Part shown: positions 23,679-32,647 of the stretch, one piece after another
Position numbering within the stretch: the stretch's first letter is position 1
Layout of the letters: every line of letters begins with the position of its first letter
IMG/VR virus record: IMGVR_UViG_3300044701_003953
Span: 124,001 to 188,000 of that record
Source of the DNA: a virus
Reading direction: 5' to 3' (one strand)
DNA length: 64,000 nucleotides
Notes under the pieces: model-generated
What the model was told of the DNA's origin: nothing
Database searches by the model: none
The model's input: the letters and a program-made list of their open reading frames with translations, nothing else
Made by a program: the position numbers and the translations under genes

Positions 23679-24184
23679 TTTGTTTCCGTTGGGAACGGCC
23701 ATCCGTTGTTGGGTTTATGTTGATAGGGTTTGATGTTTTCTTCTATAACTGTATTGTATGAATCTGCATCTACGATGTCAATCTTTACTGGACCCAAAAT
23801 GTAGACACAGTCGTCTTCGATCTCCCAATCGTGTTCTCCATCAAACAACCAGGCTGTGCCCCAACGCCCATCTTCATCTTCTACACCATCCCAGAGGCTT
23901 TGGATCTCGGCCTTTTCTTCTTCGGTGAAATCACCAAACCAAGAAAAATATACACTACACAGATCATCTAGCTCGCAACCCCACCCTACCCCGGGATCAC
24001 ATCTCACACGATCCACTTCGTTCGCCCAGACTTCGTCGTCCATGTCGCGGAAGCCTTGCCCCCAACGATAGGTCTCTGTGACATCAAATCCGCGCACGGT
24101 GCCATCGGGTAGGGTTTCGTAGACATCCACGAAGAACTCTACGCTTTTCTTTTCTAAAGGAGTGATGCGATATAGTTGTGCCAT
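23675..24184 (-). CDS. Acidic conserved phage protein
   Basis: 169 residues, strongly acidic and Trp-rich: LDDLCSVYFSWFGDFTEEEK and DGEHDWEIEDDCVYILGPVK. Conserved, as I recall, next to the two flanking hypotheticals in marine T4-like phages. The negative charge suggests DNA mimicry or protein binding. Function unknown. It shares four-base or one-base overlaps with both neighbours. Confidence 0.75.
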   Translation of the reverse strand: MAQLYRITPLEKKSVEFFVDVYETLPDGTVRGFDVTETYRWGQGFRDMDDEVWANEVDRVRCDPGVGWGCELDDLCSVYFSWFGDFTEEEKAEIQSLWDGVEDEDGRWGTAWLFDGEHDWEIEDDCVYILGPVKIDIVDADSYNTVIEENIKPYQHKPNNGWPFPTETK

Positions 24185-24705
24185 TATTCTGAGACTTTGT
24201 CGTCTTGATATTTAGACCACGGCGTGAACACCGCACGATTTTTCAAGTCATGTAGGCTGTGGCACCACACACCAGGATTGGTGGCCTGGAAATCTCGGTC
24301 ATCGATCTTGATGGTGGTGTTGTAATTCCAGAGTTTGGCGTAAGGCAGTTTCACGGAGATCATGGGGATGAACAAGTCATGTTCGGTGAGTTTGCCCTCC
24401 AGCAAGCCCTCGGCACAACGAAGATCGAGATCTAATGTGCAGTAGTAACCTTCTTCCAAGAAAGGCCAGATCATGTTTTCCCAATCTTCCCAGGTCTGGA
24501 AATCGTCGAATTCGGGATTGGGGAAACTCTGATTGGCACCAAAGTAGATGTGCTTGATCTCGCGCTCAGCCATGGCCACTTGCACAGTGATCTCGCTAGT
24601 TGGCCGCAAGCCAACCACGAATAGTGTCTCCATGCCCAAGGCAGGTGTGTGTTCTACTTCGCGACCATAAAAGTAAGTCGCTGTTTCGTGTCCTGGTCTA
24701 TCCAT
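24184..24705 (-). CDS. Conserved T4-like phage protein
   Basis: 173 residues. ETATYFYGREVEHTPALGME and FVVGLRPTSEITVQVAMAER, then HIYFGANQSFPNP, match a conserved hypothetical of marine T4-like phages as I remember it. It begins three bases after the stop of the YdcH-like gene. No catalytic motif is recognised. Confidence 0.75.
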   Translation of the reverse strand: MDRPGHETATYFYGREVEHTPALGMETLFVVGLRPTSEITVQVAMAEREIKHIYFGANQSFPNPEFDDFQTWEDWENMIWPFLEEGYYCTLDLDLRCAEGLLEGKLTEHDLFIPMISVKLPYAKLWNYNTTIKIDDRDFQATNPGVWCHSLHDLKNRAVFTPWSKYQDDKVSE

Positions 24706-24708
24706 TTT

Positions 24709-24915
24709 TTACTCTTCGTCGAAGTTGACTCGTTCGTGCTCTTCTTCCCATTGCTTCTTCTTCATTTTAGCGATTTCGTCTTTTAAGAGCAACTTCTTTT
24801 TCTTCAGAGTCTGGAGATGTTCGTCCGAAAAGTTTCCAGACGTCTCAAGTTTAACAATTTGTTCGTCCAAAAGGCGGTGTGCTTCTTCTAGATGGGCGAT
24901 CCGATTTTCATACAT
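24709..24915 (-). CDS. YdcH/DUF465-like small helical protein
   Basis: 68 residues from the ATG at 24915. Two antiparallel helices (NRIAHLEEAHRLLDEQIVKL and LQTLKKKKLLLKDEIAKMKK) match the YdcH family of small bacterial helical hairpins. Overlaps the 3' end of the DpdA gene by eight bases. Role unknown. Confidence 0.72.
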   Translation of the reverse strand: MYENRIAHLEEAHRLLDEQIVKLETSGNFSDEHLQTLKKKKLLLKDEIAKMKKKQWEEEHERVNFDEE

Positions 24916-26464
24916 TTGGGTTCTCCTCGAGTTGATCAAGTTTCGATTCGTCAAGTTCGGGTTCTTCGGAAACCTCTTCTTCTACAGTCTCAAATAAAGC
25001 GTTAAACATGGTCATGGAGTTCTTGGCTTTCTTTCCAGAGAAGCCGCGTGTGCCTACGATCTCCATCCAATATTTGTCATACTTTTCGATTATAGCTTCG
25101 CTGGTAGCGCGATCCGGTGCAGTGAAGATCTCTTCTACGATGTCTTGGAAACGATCATGGCTGGGACCTGAGTAACGCATCATGGCAGGATATTCGCCGG
25201 CGTCAAAGCGTCTATTGGCTTCTTGGACGGCAGTGATATGCTGATAGACATTATGTCCCATGAGCAAAGCATACGAGAAACTATCCCAGGATGTCTTACC
25301 TTCTTTGCCCACTTTGTTGAGATCACCGGGCTTGTAGATACAGATGTCTTTCATGCGCAACAGGTCGCTGACTGGACTGTCTTGCCATATGGGATAGATG
25401 CCGTCAGCTATCACTCCTTGCCGCCACTGTCGGGTGTCGGTGGCGTATTTTTTGTCATCGGCTGAAGGAGCCATGCGGTACGACCATTTGGAGTCGTGTT
25501 CGAAGACGTTTTCGAAGTAGACTTGTCCGTTCGCTGTTGCGAGGAATGGACTGGCGCAGTCAAAAGAGATGGTAAACGATGGGTTGACATATTTCCTCAC
25601 GGCACGTTGTAAGATAGTGAGCAAGACTGCCCACTCCAATTTTGATGTTCCCAAGAAGTGCATCCAGTCATGTTTGCCCTCCTGTAGGAGTCCATCGTAG
25701 CGCAATGCCACCAAGCGTCGTAATACTAAGTGGACATCACACATATTCTGACCACCCATAGCCCAACCGTTGAAATGCGTGTCGGGATACTTTGCGGGAT
25801 CACAATATTCTTTCATCGTTTCATACCAATCATCTGCTTCAGCGTGATTAGCACCTTGTAGCACGTTGAGGAATTTCACTCCACCGTTCTTGACACCCCG
25901 ACGGTGGGTCATGAAATACTCGTTGTTGTATTTTGTAGCGTTGACTGCTTCTTCGTGTGTGGTGATACCACAGGCCCGAGATGCTTTTTCATCATGCACT
26001 ACCCAGGTCGGGATATCAAGGATCATGCCGTAGTCGGCGATGCCATCCAACCATTTCAGCACCGCTTCTCGTTTCTTCTGCGCTTTGGGACAACCAGAAC
26101 CGGCCTTCCAATCGCCTTCCCAGAGTCCTTTAGCGATCTGGAATCCACCCGAGTCACCTAGGATCAATGTGCCAGGATCACGGTTACGCACCATGTCCTC
26201 CGACCAGTCCTGCTTGTTGAGATCTAAGTTAGCGTGTCCACCCGAGTATAGACTCCACTTATAAGGGAAAAGTCCTTTGGCATCGTTGAGCCAGTTCAAC
26301 TCTTCCATGTCCTTCATGCCCGGCGGGAAACGAGCAGGATCTACATAAGGGCCGTTTACAGGGTCGCGTTGCTTGCCTATGAACGTGGCATAGAAGCCCG
26401 AGATAGCCGGCAAAAACACAGCATAGTCATTTTGTTTGGAAGTCAGGTTATCTCGGTTTGTCAT
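24908..26464 (-). CDS. dpdA: DpdA-like DNA 7-deazaguanine transglycosylase
   Basis: 518 residues related to tRNA-guanine transglycosylases. GDSGGFQ near 103-109 holds the Asp that binds the base, FNGWAMGGQ near 231-239 corresponds to the GG loop, and SFDCASPF near 300-307 aligns with the TGT nucleophile motif FDCVxPTR. No TGT zinc cysteines are seen, as expected for DpdA. Phage DpdA enzymes exchange guanine in DNA for a 7-deazaguanine. FolE, QueD and QueE supply the precursor from the same operon. Confidence 0.88.
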   Translation of the reverse strand: MTNRDNLTSKQNDYAVFLPAISGFYATFIGKQRDPVNGPYVDPARFPPGMKDMEELNWLNDAKGLFPYKWSLYSGGHANLDLNKQDWSEDMVRNRDPGTLILGDSGGFQIAKGLWEGDWKAGSGCPKAQKKREAVLKWLDGIADYGMILDIPTWVVHDEKASRACGITTHEEAVNATKYNNEYFMTHRRGVKNGGVKFLNVLQGANHAEADDWYETMKEYCDPAKYPDTHFNGWAMGGQNMCDVHLVLRRLVALRYDGLLQEGKHDWMHFLGTSKLEWAVLLTILQRAVRKYVNPSFTISFDCASPFLATANGQVYFENVFEHDSKWSYRMAPSADDKKYATDTRQWRQGVIADGIYPIWQDSPVSDLLRMKDICIYKPGDLNKVGKEGKTSWDSFSYALLMGHNVYQHITAVQEANRRFDAGEYPAMMRYSGPSHDRFQDIVEEIFTAPDRATSEAIIEKYDKYWMEIVGTRGFSGKKAKNSMTMFNALFETVEEEVSEEPELDESKLDQLEENPNV

Positions 26465-27074
26465 AGAAATGTGTAGAATTTATTAGTTCATAATCGATCG
26501 AAAAAGCATTTACTAATTTTGCCACCAATGGCGGATTCTGTTGTAACCGCTCTTTCATGAATTTTGAAATCTGTTTCGTGTCATAGTTATTCTCCGAAAC
26601 ATTATCCTCGACGCTGATATCATTGATCTCGACACCAAGAAGCCATCGTATCTGATCGAGTAAGTTATGATTATACTTGAGTAATATCGGGTCAGTCAAC
26701 TGTGATATATAGATGCTTTGTGGCGCGGTATGATCATCAAAGTATACGGTGTCAAAGATGATCCTTTCAGTGAGATCCGTGTAGTCTTCAACGAAGTGGT
26801 CACTACCGAAGTTCTGGCTACATAAGTGTAAGGTAGCATATGTGGCGAAACCACTGACCCAGCGATCTACAGGATCTCTCACGAAGGCGAACATTTTTTC
26901 AAAGTGATCGCTGTCCTTGAGTATATGTAGTTCCCACCCGTTCGCTAACAAAACATTCGTGAGATAAGTGCTGGCATTCTTAGGTATGTTAAGACAAAAG
27001 GCCTTCCCATCGGGCGATCTCATCCCTCCTCCGGGCTGATAGCCTTTAGTCTTTAACCAATCGAATGATATCAC
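26448..27074 (-). CDS. Sulfotransferase-like protein
   Basis: 208 residues. FCLNIPKNASTYLTNVLL supplies the 5'-phosphosulfate loop for PAPS and FVRDPVDRWVSGFATYA the 3'-phosphate motif, as in carbohydrate sulfotransferases. The fold is soluble with no signal peptide. The acceptor may be a phage or host glycan or a modified base. It overlaps the DpdA start and the clamp stop. Confidence 0.8.
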   Translation of the reverse strand: MISFDWLKTKGYQPGGGMRSPDGKAFCLNIPKNASTYLTNVLLANGWELHILKDSDHFEKMFAFVRDPVDRWVSGFATYATLHLCSQNFGSDHFVEDYTDLTERIIFDTVYFDDHTAPQSIYISQLTDPILLKYNHNLLDQIRWLLGVEINDISVEDNVSENNYDTKQISKFMKERLQQNPPLVAKLVNAFSIDYELINSTHFYDKPR

Positions 27075-27802
27075 TTAGTTTGGGCTGGGATGATGTAAGA
27101 GTAGTCAGCGATACCAGAATCTACAGTGATCATGGCAGCACCTTCGTCGCTGATTTTGAAAGTCTTGTCTCCGGGCAAGCTCAGGATAGCAATCACCGCC
27201 GACACAGGCCAGCTCCATGCTTTGGTCAATGAGCCCGACACACCTTGTTCAAACACGAATTCACCAGCGTGGCTGGCAGCATCGCCAAAGTAGAACTTGA
27301 GCTTGTCACCGTCGGTCTTGGCCACGAATGTGGTCTCCTCGCTGTTGGCTTGTGCCTGGAACTTGAGACGTTGGATGGATGCGGCACTGGGAACGATGTC
27401 TACGTTCCACTTCACGCCACGGAATTTCACTGCCTTGAGTTTTTCGTTGATGATCTCAGCAGTCATGAAACGATAGTCGTTCTTGAAGTCACCGGCTTTG
27501 TTTTCAAAGTGGATACCAACAGGAACTTTTTCTCCGTTACGATCCTGGCGCGTCACAGAGATACTGGCGTCTTCGCGATACTCGCTGATGTTGAGAACTG
27601 TGTTGAGTTTGGCCAAGTTGGGCATGCCGAATGTGCCTACGAATTCGGCCACAGGCTGTTTGAAACTGGCTTCCAGTATTACGCTACGATCTTCTGCGAT
27701 AGCGTTGATGGCAGTACCAGCAGAGTCGCCGGTGACTTTGACCAGGTCGATGTTGCCTAAGCCATGTGTGTGTTGAACGATGTCTTGTAAAAAGTCTTTC
27801 AT
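27071..27802 (-). CDS. Sliding clamp, gp45-like
   Basis: 243 residues, close to T4 gp45 (228). Organisation is two clamp-like halves, with FGMPNLAKLNTVLNISEYRED and a C-terminal beta strand region ending ADYSYIIPAQTK. The clamp tethers polymerase and, in T4, activates late transcription. It has its own sigma-70 promoter and GGAGG ribosome site, and two genes separate it from the polymerase. Assignment is by layout and weak similarity. Confidence 0.75.
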   Translation of the reverse strand: MKDFLQDIVQHTHGLGNIDLVKVTGDSAGTAINAIAEDRSVILEASFKQPVAEFVGTFGMPNLAKLNTVLNISEYREDASISVTRQDRNGEKVPVGIHFENKAGDFKNDYRFMTAEIINEKLKAVKFRGVKWNVDIVPSAASIQRLKFQAQANSEETTFVAKTDGDKLKFYFGDAASHAGEFVFEQGVSGSLTKAWSWPVSAVIAILSLPGDKTFKISDEGAAMITVDSGIADYSYIIPAQTK

Positions 27803-27825
27803 ATAGAGCCTCCAGTGATAGTTAG

Positions 27826-27855
27826 ATTATAGATGATTGTATTTAGATTTGTCAA
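27826..27855 (-). promoter_or_regulatory. Sigma-70-type promoter of the clamp gene
   Basis: Minus strand TTGACA, 18-bp spacer, TATAAT, about 25 bases upstream of the ATG at 27802. It heads the downstream replication and modification operon. Confidence 0.82.
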
Positions 27856-27858
27856 TGA

Positions 27859-28962
27859 TTATACCAATAAAATTCTTCGTTTGGCGAAATTTTGGACTTC
27901 TTTGGGCAATAGATCAAACATTCGATCTCCTCGTAGTTTATCCATCATCAACGTATGTGCAATGGTATGGTGGAACAGATCTTCTGTGTTGCCTATCATT
28001 GATCGAGCCTGCTGATAGACACGTCGATTGTGATTTTGATTTCTGTCCGGCGCAAAATCAATTTCAGGCAGGAGGTCCTTTAACTCATAGGGCAAAGTCG
28101 ACAAAGAAAGGAAATCCGGTCCTTCTAATACTGATGTATTTAGAGTTATAGATTTATCTCGGCACCAATCTACCAATTCTTGTAGGAACCATATATTCAG
28201 TAGTCCCAGTGTGCAAAAAACAAATATTTCTGTGTCGGGTCTTTGCTTCCGATATGCCAGTAGAGATTCTATATTTTTTTCTGCACGATCCCAGTCTAAT
28301 CCCGATCTTACCATCTGCCCGGGCTCTCCGATAGCTTCCAGACTGGCATAGACTCTTGTCTTCTTAAAATGTTTCCAAAGTTCGGTGACTTCTTTTCCTC
28401 GGTAGTTTAAAGTAGTGAGGTTGGTATTGTATCTCAATGAAATGTTTCTGCTCCGACCATTTTCGATCAATGTATCTAACAATTTCCAATGATCGGGGTT
28501 TAGCATAGGTTCGCCGCCAGTGAAATAGATTTCTGTAAGTTCTTCGTTAGTGATTCCCTCTAACATAGGCCATACATTGAATCTTTCAAATTCGAGATCT
28601 CCGACCAAACTAGTCCAACTGCTACTGAAGTTGGGACTACAGATACGGCAAGTGAGATTGCAGGTGTTGTTGTTTCTGAGGTCGAGATATTTTATCGAAT
28701 CTCTTTGCCCAACATCGTCACCATAGTTTTTCCTGTAGGATTCTAAACCATTTTGCTCGTCTTCCCAACAACCTCGACAGCCTTGGGGACATGACCCCGA
28801 TAACATCTCTTGCTGTAGATCCTTAAAAGTATCTACCCCTTGGAAATTTTCCCCAGATCTGGCTAACTTGTAATCATAGATACAGCAAGGAGCAATCTTA
28901 CCGTCGGGGTAGACAGTGATGCTATTCCAAACGGCATTACAGATAAAAGGCTTGCCTGTCAT
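27859..28962 (-). CDS. Radical SAM protein with SPASM/twitch-type Cys region
   Basis: 367 residues. Unusually the accessory Cys motif is N-terminal (FICNAVWNSITVYPDGKIAPCC, and CPQGCRGCW near 62-70). The radical SAM cluster motif CNLTCRIC is near 104 and FTGGEP near 148. These enzymes modify peptides, nucleic acids or sugars by radical chemistry. It begins directly after the methyltransferase stop (TAA then ATG). Twitch-type radical SAM proteins are known from marine phages; the substrate is unknown. Confidence 0.88.
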   Translation of the reverse strand: MTGKPFICNAVWNSITVYPDGKIAPCCIYDYKLARSGENFQGVDTFKDLQQEMLSGSCPQGCRGCWEDEQNGLESYRKNYGDDVGQRDSIKYLDLRNNNTCNLTCRICSPNFSSSWTSLVGDLEFERFNVWPMLEGITNEELTEIYFTGGEPMLNPDHWKLLDTLIENGRSRNISLRYNTNLTTLNYRGKEVTELWKHFKKTRVYASLEAIGEPGQMVRSGLDWDRAEKNIESLLAYRKQRPDTEIFVFCTLGLLNIWFLQELVDWCRDKSITLNTSVLEGPDFLSLSTLPYELKDLLPEIDFAPDRNQNHNRRVYQQARSMIGNTEDLFHHTIAHTLMMDKLRGDRMFDLLPKEVQNFAKRRILLV

Positions 28963-29895
28963 TTAATTGTTAGGTTTGATTGTACCCAAGACTTGGTGTG
29001 CTTTAACAGTAGTAAGTTCGCCGGGTCGTTTAAGTTCTATCCAACTTACAGCCGGTTCGAAGTCTTGGTGATTGATGATCTCAAAACCCAACATCTCGCA
29101 CATAGGTATCAGCAGACTTTTTGGCATATATGTCATGTAGTATCTTTCGGCATATTCGGCCGCGGCCGGTAAGTCTCCGTTGTTGTAACTGAACAAGACC
29201 TTACCACCCGGCTTTAGCAAGTTGTATATCTGTTGTAGATAATGCTTGATGGTGTCGAGACTAAGATAGTTAAAATGGTTCCAACTAAATACGAACCCAA
29301 ACTGTTCCTGTGGTAACATAGAAAAATTTTGATCCTTAATTAGATATGGGCGTATGCGACGCTGATAATCCGTGTTAAACGCTTTGACGGTAGAGTCAAG
29401 GAATTCTTGGTGAACATCTGTGACATACAAAGGGTCTCCAGCCACCAGATGTTTAGTGAACTCTCCGTCTCTGCATCCAATCTCTAGAGTGGCATATCTC
29501 CAATCAAGGTTAGCATCGATTCTGCTCATCAATATGGGCTCAGCATGTTGCGGTATATAAAGAATACGAGCTTGCCTTACACCTTCTGCTTCGTTGTAAA
29601 CAAATTCAGTTTCGTAGTTAGCGGCAAAAAACTTTTTAGTGAGTTCTTCGATATCCTGCAAGAGATTATTTGTCAGCAGGGTTTTTCTTGATTCAATGAT
29701 ATCAAGTTCAGCAAGTTTGATATCAATAAGCTGTATGGTGTTATTGACTATGCTAGAATAATTTTCAGTGAGTTCATATCGATCGATGATCAATTCTAGT
29801 TTCTTTCGCAGATCTGCCATGGCAGCAACGACTTTGCTAACATCAAAAGCTAGATCGGCGTCGTTTTTTAGTGAGACTAGTTTATTGAGTTTCAT
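28963..29895 (-). CDS. Class I SAM-dependent methyltransferase with helical N-terminal region
   Basis: 310 residues. The N-terminal ~110 are helical (VSKVVAAMADLRKKLELIID). The methyltransferase core follows: ATLEIGCRDGEF (motif I), YVTDVHQEF, FVFSWNHFNYLS and LKPGGKVLFSYNN. It is paired with the radical SAM gene, so the two may act on one target. A late-type AATAAATA lies 12 bases before the ATG, over the end of the polymerase gene. Confidence 0.85.
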   Translation of the reverse strand: MKLNKLVSLKNDADLAFDVSKVVAAMADLRKKLELIIDRYELTENYSSIVNNTIQLIDIKLAELDIIESRKTLLTNNLLQDIEELTKKFFAANYETEFVYNEAEGVRQARILYIPQHAEPILMSRIDANLDWRYATLEIGCRDGEFTKHLVAGDPLYVTDVHQEFLDSTVKAFNTDYQRRIRPYLIKDQNFSMLPQEQFGFVFSWNHFNYLSLDTIKHYLQQIYNLLKPGGKVLFSYNNGDLPAAAEYAERYYMTYMPKSLLIPMCEMLGFEIINHQDFEPAVSWIELKRPGELTTVKAHQVLGTIKPNN

Positions 29896-29907
29896 AATAT
29901 ACGCCGT

Positions 29908-29915
29908 TATTTATT
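29908..29915 (-). promoter_or_regulatory. T4-late-type element AATAAATA
   Basis: AATAAATA on the minus strand covers the last codons of the polymerase gene and sits 12 bases upstream of the methyltransferase ATG. It would allow late expression of the methyltransferase/radical SAM pair independently of polymerase. Confidence 0.5.
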
Positions 29916-32571
29916 GCCACTCAAACAAGCTGTCGAAAGTTGTTTTAATCTGTGTGTGTTCTTCTATCTTCCAATCTAGCACACCTAGCAGATTCTCTAC
30001 CTTTTGATCCACGATAGTGGACTCCATGTTATCGTCGTCGAAGGGCAATTCTTTGAACCAATTTGGGATATGTAACTCGTCGGTAGGGTAAGCTACGGAA
30101 GTATATCCGAGTGGATTATCTCGGAGTTTACAGACGATGACTTTCATGCCGTCCACGATCTGCATGGAATAATTGTCTCCGTGCATTCTCTTGAGGTTAT
30201 TCCAATTCATACCGGCTCTCACGTGTCCTGGCATGTTGGCTTTGCCCAGGCGTGCTTCTTCGGCTGTGTATTTGGTCAAGTTGTTGACACGCTTGGGTGT
30301 ACCTTTTTCCCAAGCCGGCCTTTCTGTGAATAACAGTTTAAAGTCCCGGACCTTCTCAATGATCTCGTCCCTGCCGGATCCTGTTAGGACCATAGTGAGC
30401 AATTCGCTGAGGAACTCTTGTACCACCTTGGGGGTGTCTGAACGCTTGAGGTCCAAGCCCATGGCCTTGACCTTGCCGGGTTTGCCGTGCGTATCCAGTC
30501 GCACACCTTCGAGATCGTAGATCAGAACAGCGTAGCGTTTTTTCTTGATGAACAAGCCCTTGGATGCCACTAGTTCACGACCGGCAGCGATGATGGCCCC
30601 CATGTCTCTGGGACAATGGCAGGCACGTTCCATGAACGCCGGGAACGAAGCGTTTACAGAATCGGCGATAGTGTCATACAGTTGTACGCAGATCTCGCGA
30701 TTCCATTCCATGCGCCCGGCCTCGACCTCGTCCTTGATAGCGGGCCAAGCAGAGAAGTACACCGAGTCGGTGTCTCCGTAGATCACGCTCTTGCCCACGT
30801 GGTCATATTCGCCAGTGATACATTCATTGACGAACGAGTCCATGTGCTTGGCGATGATACGGCCTGTCAGTGTCGTTGATTGTCCGATACGATGGTCGAA
30901 AAAGCGACAGCCCGGATTCAAGATAGCGCCGTATAGCGAGTTCAAGTTAATCTTCTTGACTAACTGACGCTTGTCCCAGAACGCTTTGTCTTCGGGAGTC
31001 TCGGCATCTTTTTTCTTGGCTTGTAGTTCTTTGCGTTCAGCATACCATCTTTCTAGCAAACCGGGGACGATACCTTTAGCATCGTACTTGAAAATAGTGC
31101 CGTTGGCACTGAGAGTCCAGGGCTGATTACTGTCGAATACCAAGCGCCATACATTGGCTGCCGATGTGACATCCGTGGTCCCATCCTCCCAGTCGATGGT
31201 GATCTCGGTGCCAGGCTCCATATTCATGACTGATTGATATTCGAGACTTCCGAACATGTTTTCCCAGGCGTCTGCGAAACTGCTGCCGCCAGCCATCTTG
31301 TCCTTGATATATCGATCCGTCATGATAGGCCGCAGTTGGCCCACGATGGTCTCGGGTCCCATGTTTAAAGCACGGATGGTAGAAGGATACAGACTGTTCA
31401 AGTCGATGGCGCCGATGTATTCGTGTATGCCACGCTTGGGGTAGGCCACATAAGCACCCGCGGCTTGTGTCTCACCTTGGTCATCACGGCTGCGACGATT
31501 GGGCACCACCATGCCGCGTTGGTGTGCTTCATTGATGATGGCTTGTTCTGTGACTGCCACTGCGCCCATGGTAGTGGGCAGTAACACGGTGTTGTCGTGT
31601 GCTAGTTCGTTGGCTAGATCCAGGAACCGGAGCTTCTTGTCGATTTTGACCAAGAGCATGACGTCTTGTCGGTTGTAGTCGATGAACTTGGGGAAGTCTT
31701 TGTTGTAGAGTTGGTCCAGAGTTCCTTCATAGGCCACCTTTGATTCACCGACTTCGTATTCTCCGATGGCATCCAGACTATAGGAGTGTCGTTCTTCATA
31801 AGTGTATTTACGATACAGTTGCATATAGTCCATATGTACTCGACCGATGATGTCAAAGGTCAAGTTCTCAGCACCAAAACGTTCGAAGGTACGTTGCTTA
31901 GGATACTGTCCCCACAAGCAGAATCGTCGCGTGTCGTCTTTGCTGAGAACACGATTCACTCGCATTACGGTATACGGGATATCAAAGCCTTCTGAGTTCC
32001 ACCCTGTCAGGATATCTGCGTCTTCGATGAGATCAAGGAATGTATCTAACATATCCTCTTCTCGCTCAAACAAGAAGCAATTATCAAACCCATCACAGAT
32101 CTCTTGCGCCGTCTCCCAGGAATAACTCTTAGGCGGGACCACTAGCGTGACGAGTCGGTCCAACCAGTCTAAGTAAACCGTGATGGATGTGATAGGATTG
32201 AAAGGATCTTCGGGTTTGGAATATCCGCGTTCGGGGTCGAAGTCGACCTCGATGTCGAAGAAACAAGTCTGTAGTTTAGGAGATGTCGCTCCTAGATAGT
32301 TTTCTTCGAGGCAGCGGAAGATGGGATTGATATCTGATTCCCAGAGACGTTTTCCGGAGTTGATCCGCATCTCTTTGTGGAACTCTTTGCTGTTGCGTGT
32401 GGAAAATCTACTGACAGGAGTGCCGTAGATAGTACGGAACTTGCCTTTGTTATCGTCGTAATAGAACACATACTTGGCCGGGAACTCGCGATATTCGCGG
32501 CTACCGTTTATACGTTCCACGACATGGATAGTATCACGCTCTCTATCAAAGAGCGCATCAATATAACTCAT
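29911..32571 (-). CDS. DNA polymerase, family B, gp43-like
   Basis: 886 residues, near T4 gp43 (898). Exonuclease motif I is FFDIEVDF (D106, E108) and Exo II NSEGFDIPY. Polymerase motif A is AIDLNSLYPSTIRA, motif B KINLNSLYGA and motif C YGDTDSVYF. The C-terminus ends in a short hydrophobic stretch that in T4 binds the clamp. It replicates the phage genome with proofreading. Two small hairpins next to the AGGAGGA ribosome site may mediate autoregulation. Confidence 0.97.
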   Translation of the reverse strand: MSYIDALFDRERDTIHVVERINGSREYREFPAKYVFYYDDNKGKFRTIYGTPVSRFSTRNSKEFHKEMRINSGKRLWESDINPIFRCLEENYLGATSPKLQTCFFDIEVDFDPERGYSKPEDPFNPITSITVYLDWLDRLVTLVVPPKSYSWETAQEICDGFDNCFLFEREEDMLDTFLDLIEDADILTGWNSEGFDIPYTVMRVNRVLSKDDTRRFCLWGQYPKQRTFERFGAENLTFDIIGRVHMDYMQLYRKYTYEERHSYSLDAIGEYEVGESKVAYEGTLDQLYNKDFPKFIDYNRQDVMLLVKIDKKLRFLDLANELAHDNTVLLPTTMGAVAVTEQAIINEAHQRGMVVPNRRSRDDQGETQAAGAYVAYPKRGIHEYIGAIDLNSLYPSTIRALNMGPETIVGQLRPIMTDRYIKDKMAGGSSFADAWENMFGSLEYQSVMNMEPGTEITIDWEDGTTDVTSAANVWRLVFDSNQPWTLSANGTIFKYDAKGIVPGLLERWYAERKELQAKKKDAETPEDKAFWDKRQLVKKINLNSLYGAILNPGCRFFDHRIGQSTTLTGRIIAKHMDSFVNECITGEYDHVGKSVIYGDTDSVYFSAWPAIKDEVEAGRMEWNREICVQLYDTIADSVNASFPAFMERACHCPRDMGAIIAAGRELVASKGLFIKKKRYAVLIYDLEGVRLDTHGKPGKVKAMGLDLKRSDTPKVVQEFLSELLTMVLTGSGRDEIIEKVRDFKLLFTERPAWEKGTPKRVNNLTKYTAEEARLGKANMPGHVRAGMNWNNLKRMHGDNYSMQIVDGMKVIVCKLRDNPLGYTSVAYPTDELHIPNWFKELPFDDDNMESTIVDQKVENLLGVLDWKIEEHTQIKTTFDSLFEWQ

Positions 32572-32573
32572 AG

Positions 32574-32637
32574 TCCTCCTGTGGTTTATGGCCCACTGGC
32601 CGTTCTACATGCTGGTTGAGCCAGCGACTCTATTATA
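32574..32637 (-). promoter_or_regulatory. Leader of polymerase gene: ribosome site, two hairpins, -10 box
   Basis: Upstream of the ATG at 32571: AGGAGGA at 32574-32580; a hairpin GTGG-N8-CCAC at 32581-32596 directly adjoining it; a second hairpin GCTGG-N5-CCAGC at 32611-32625; and TATAAT at 32632-32637 with only a weak -35. T4 gp43 represses its own translation through a hairpin at its ribosome site, so a similar operator is plausible here. Confidence 0.5.
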
Positions 32638-32647
32638 ACAGGATCGT

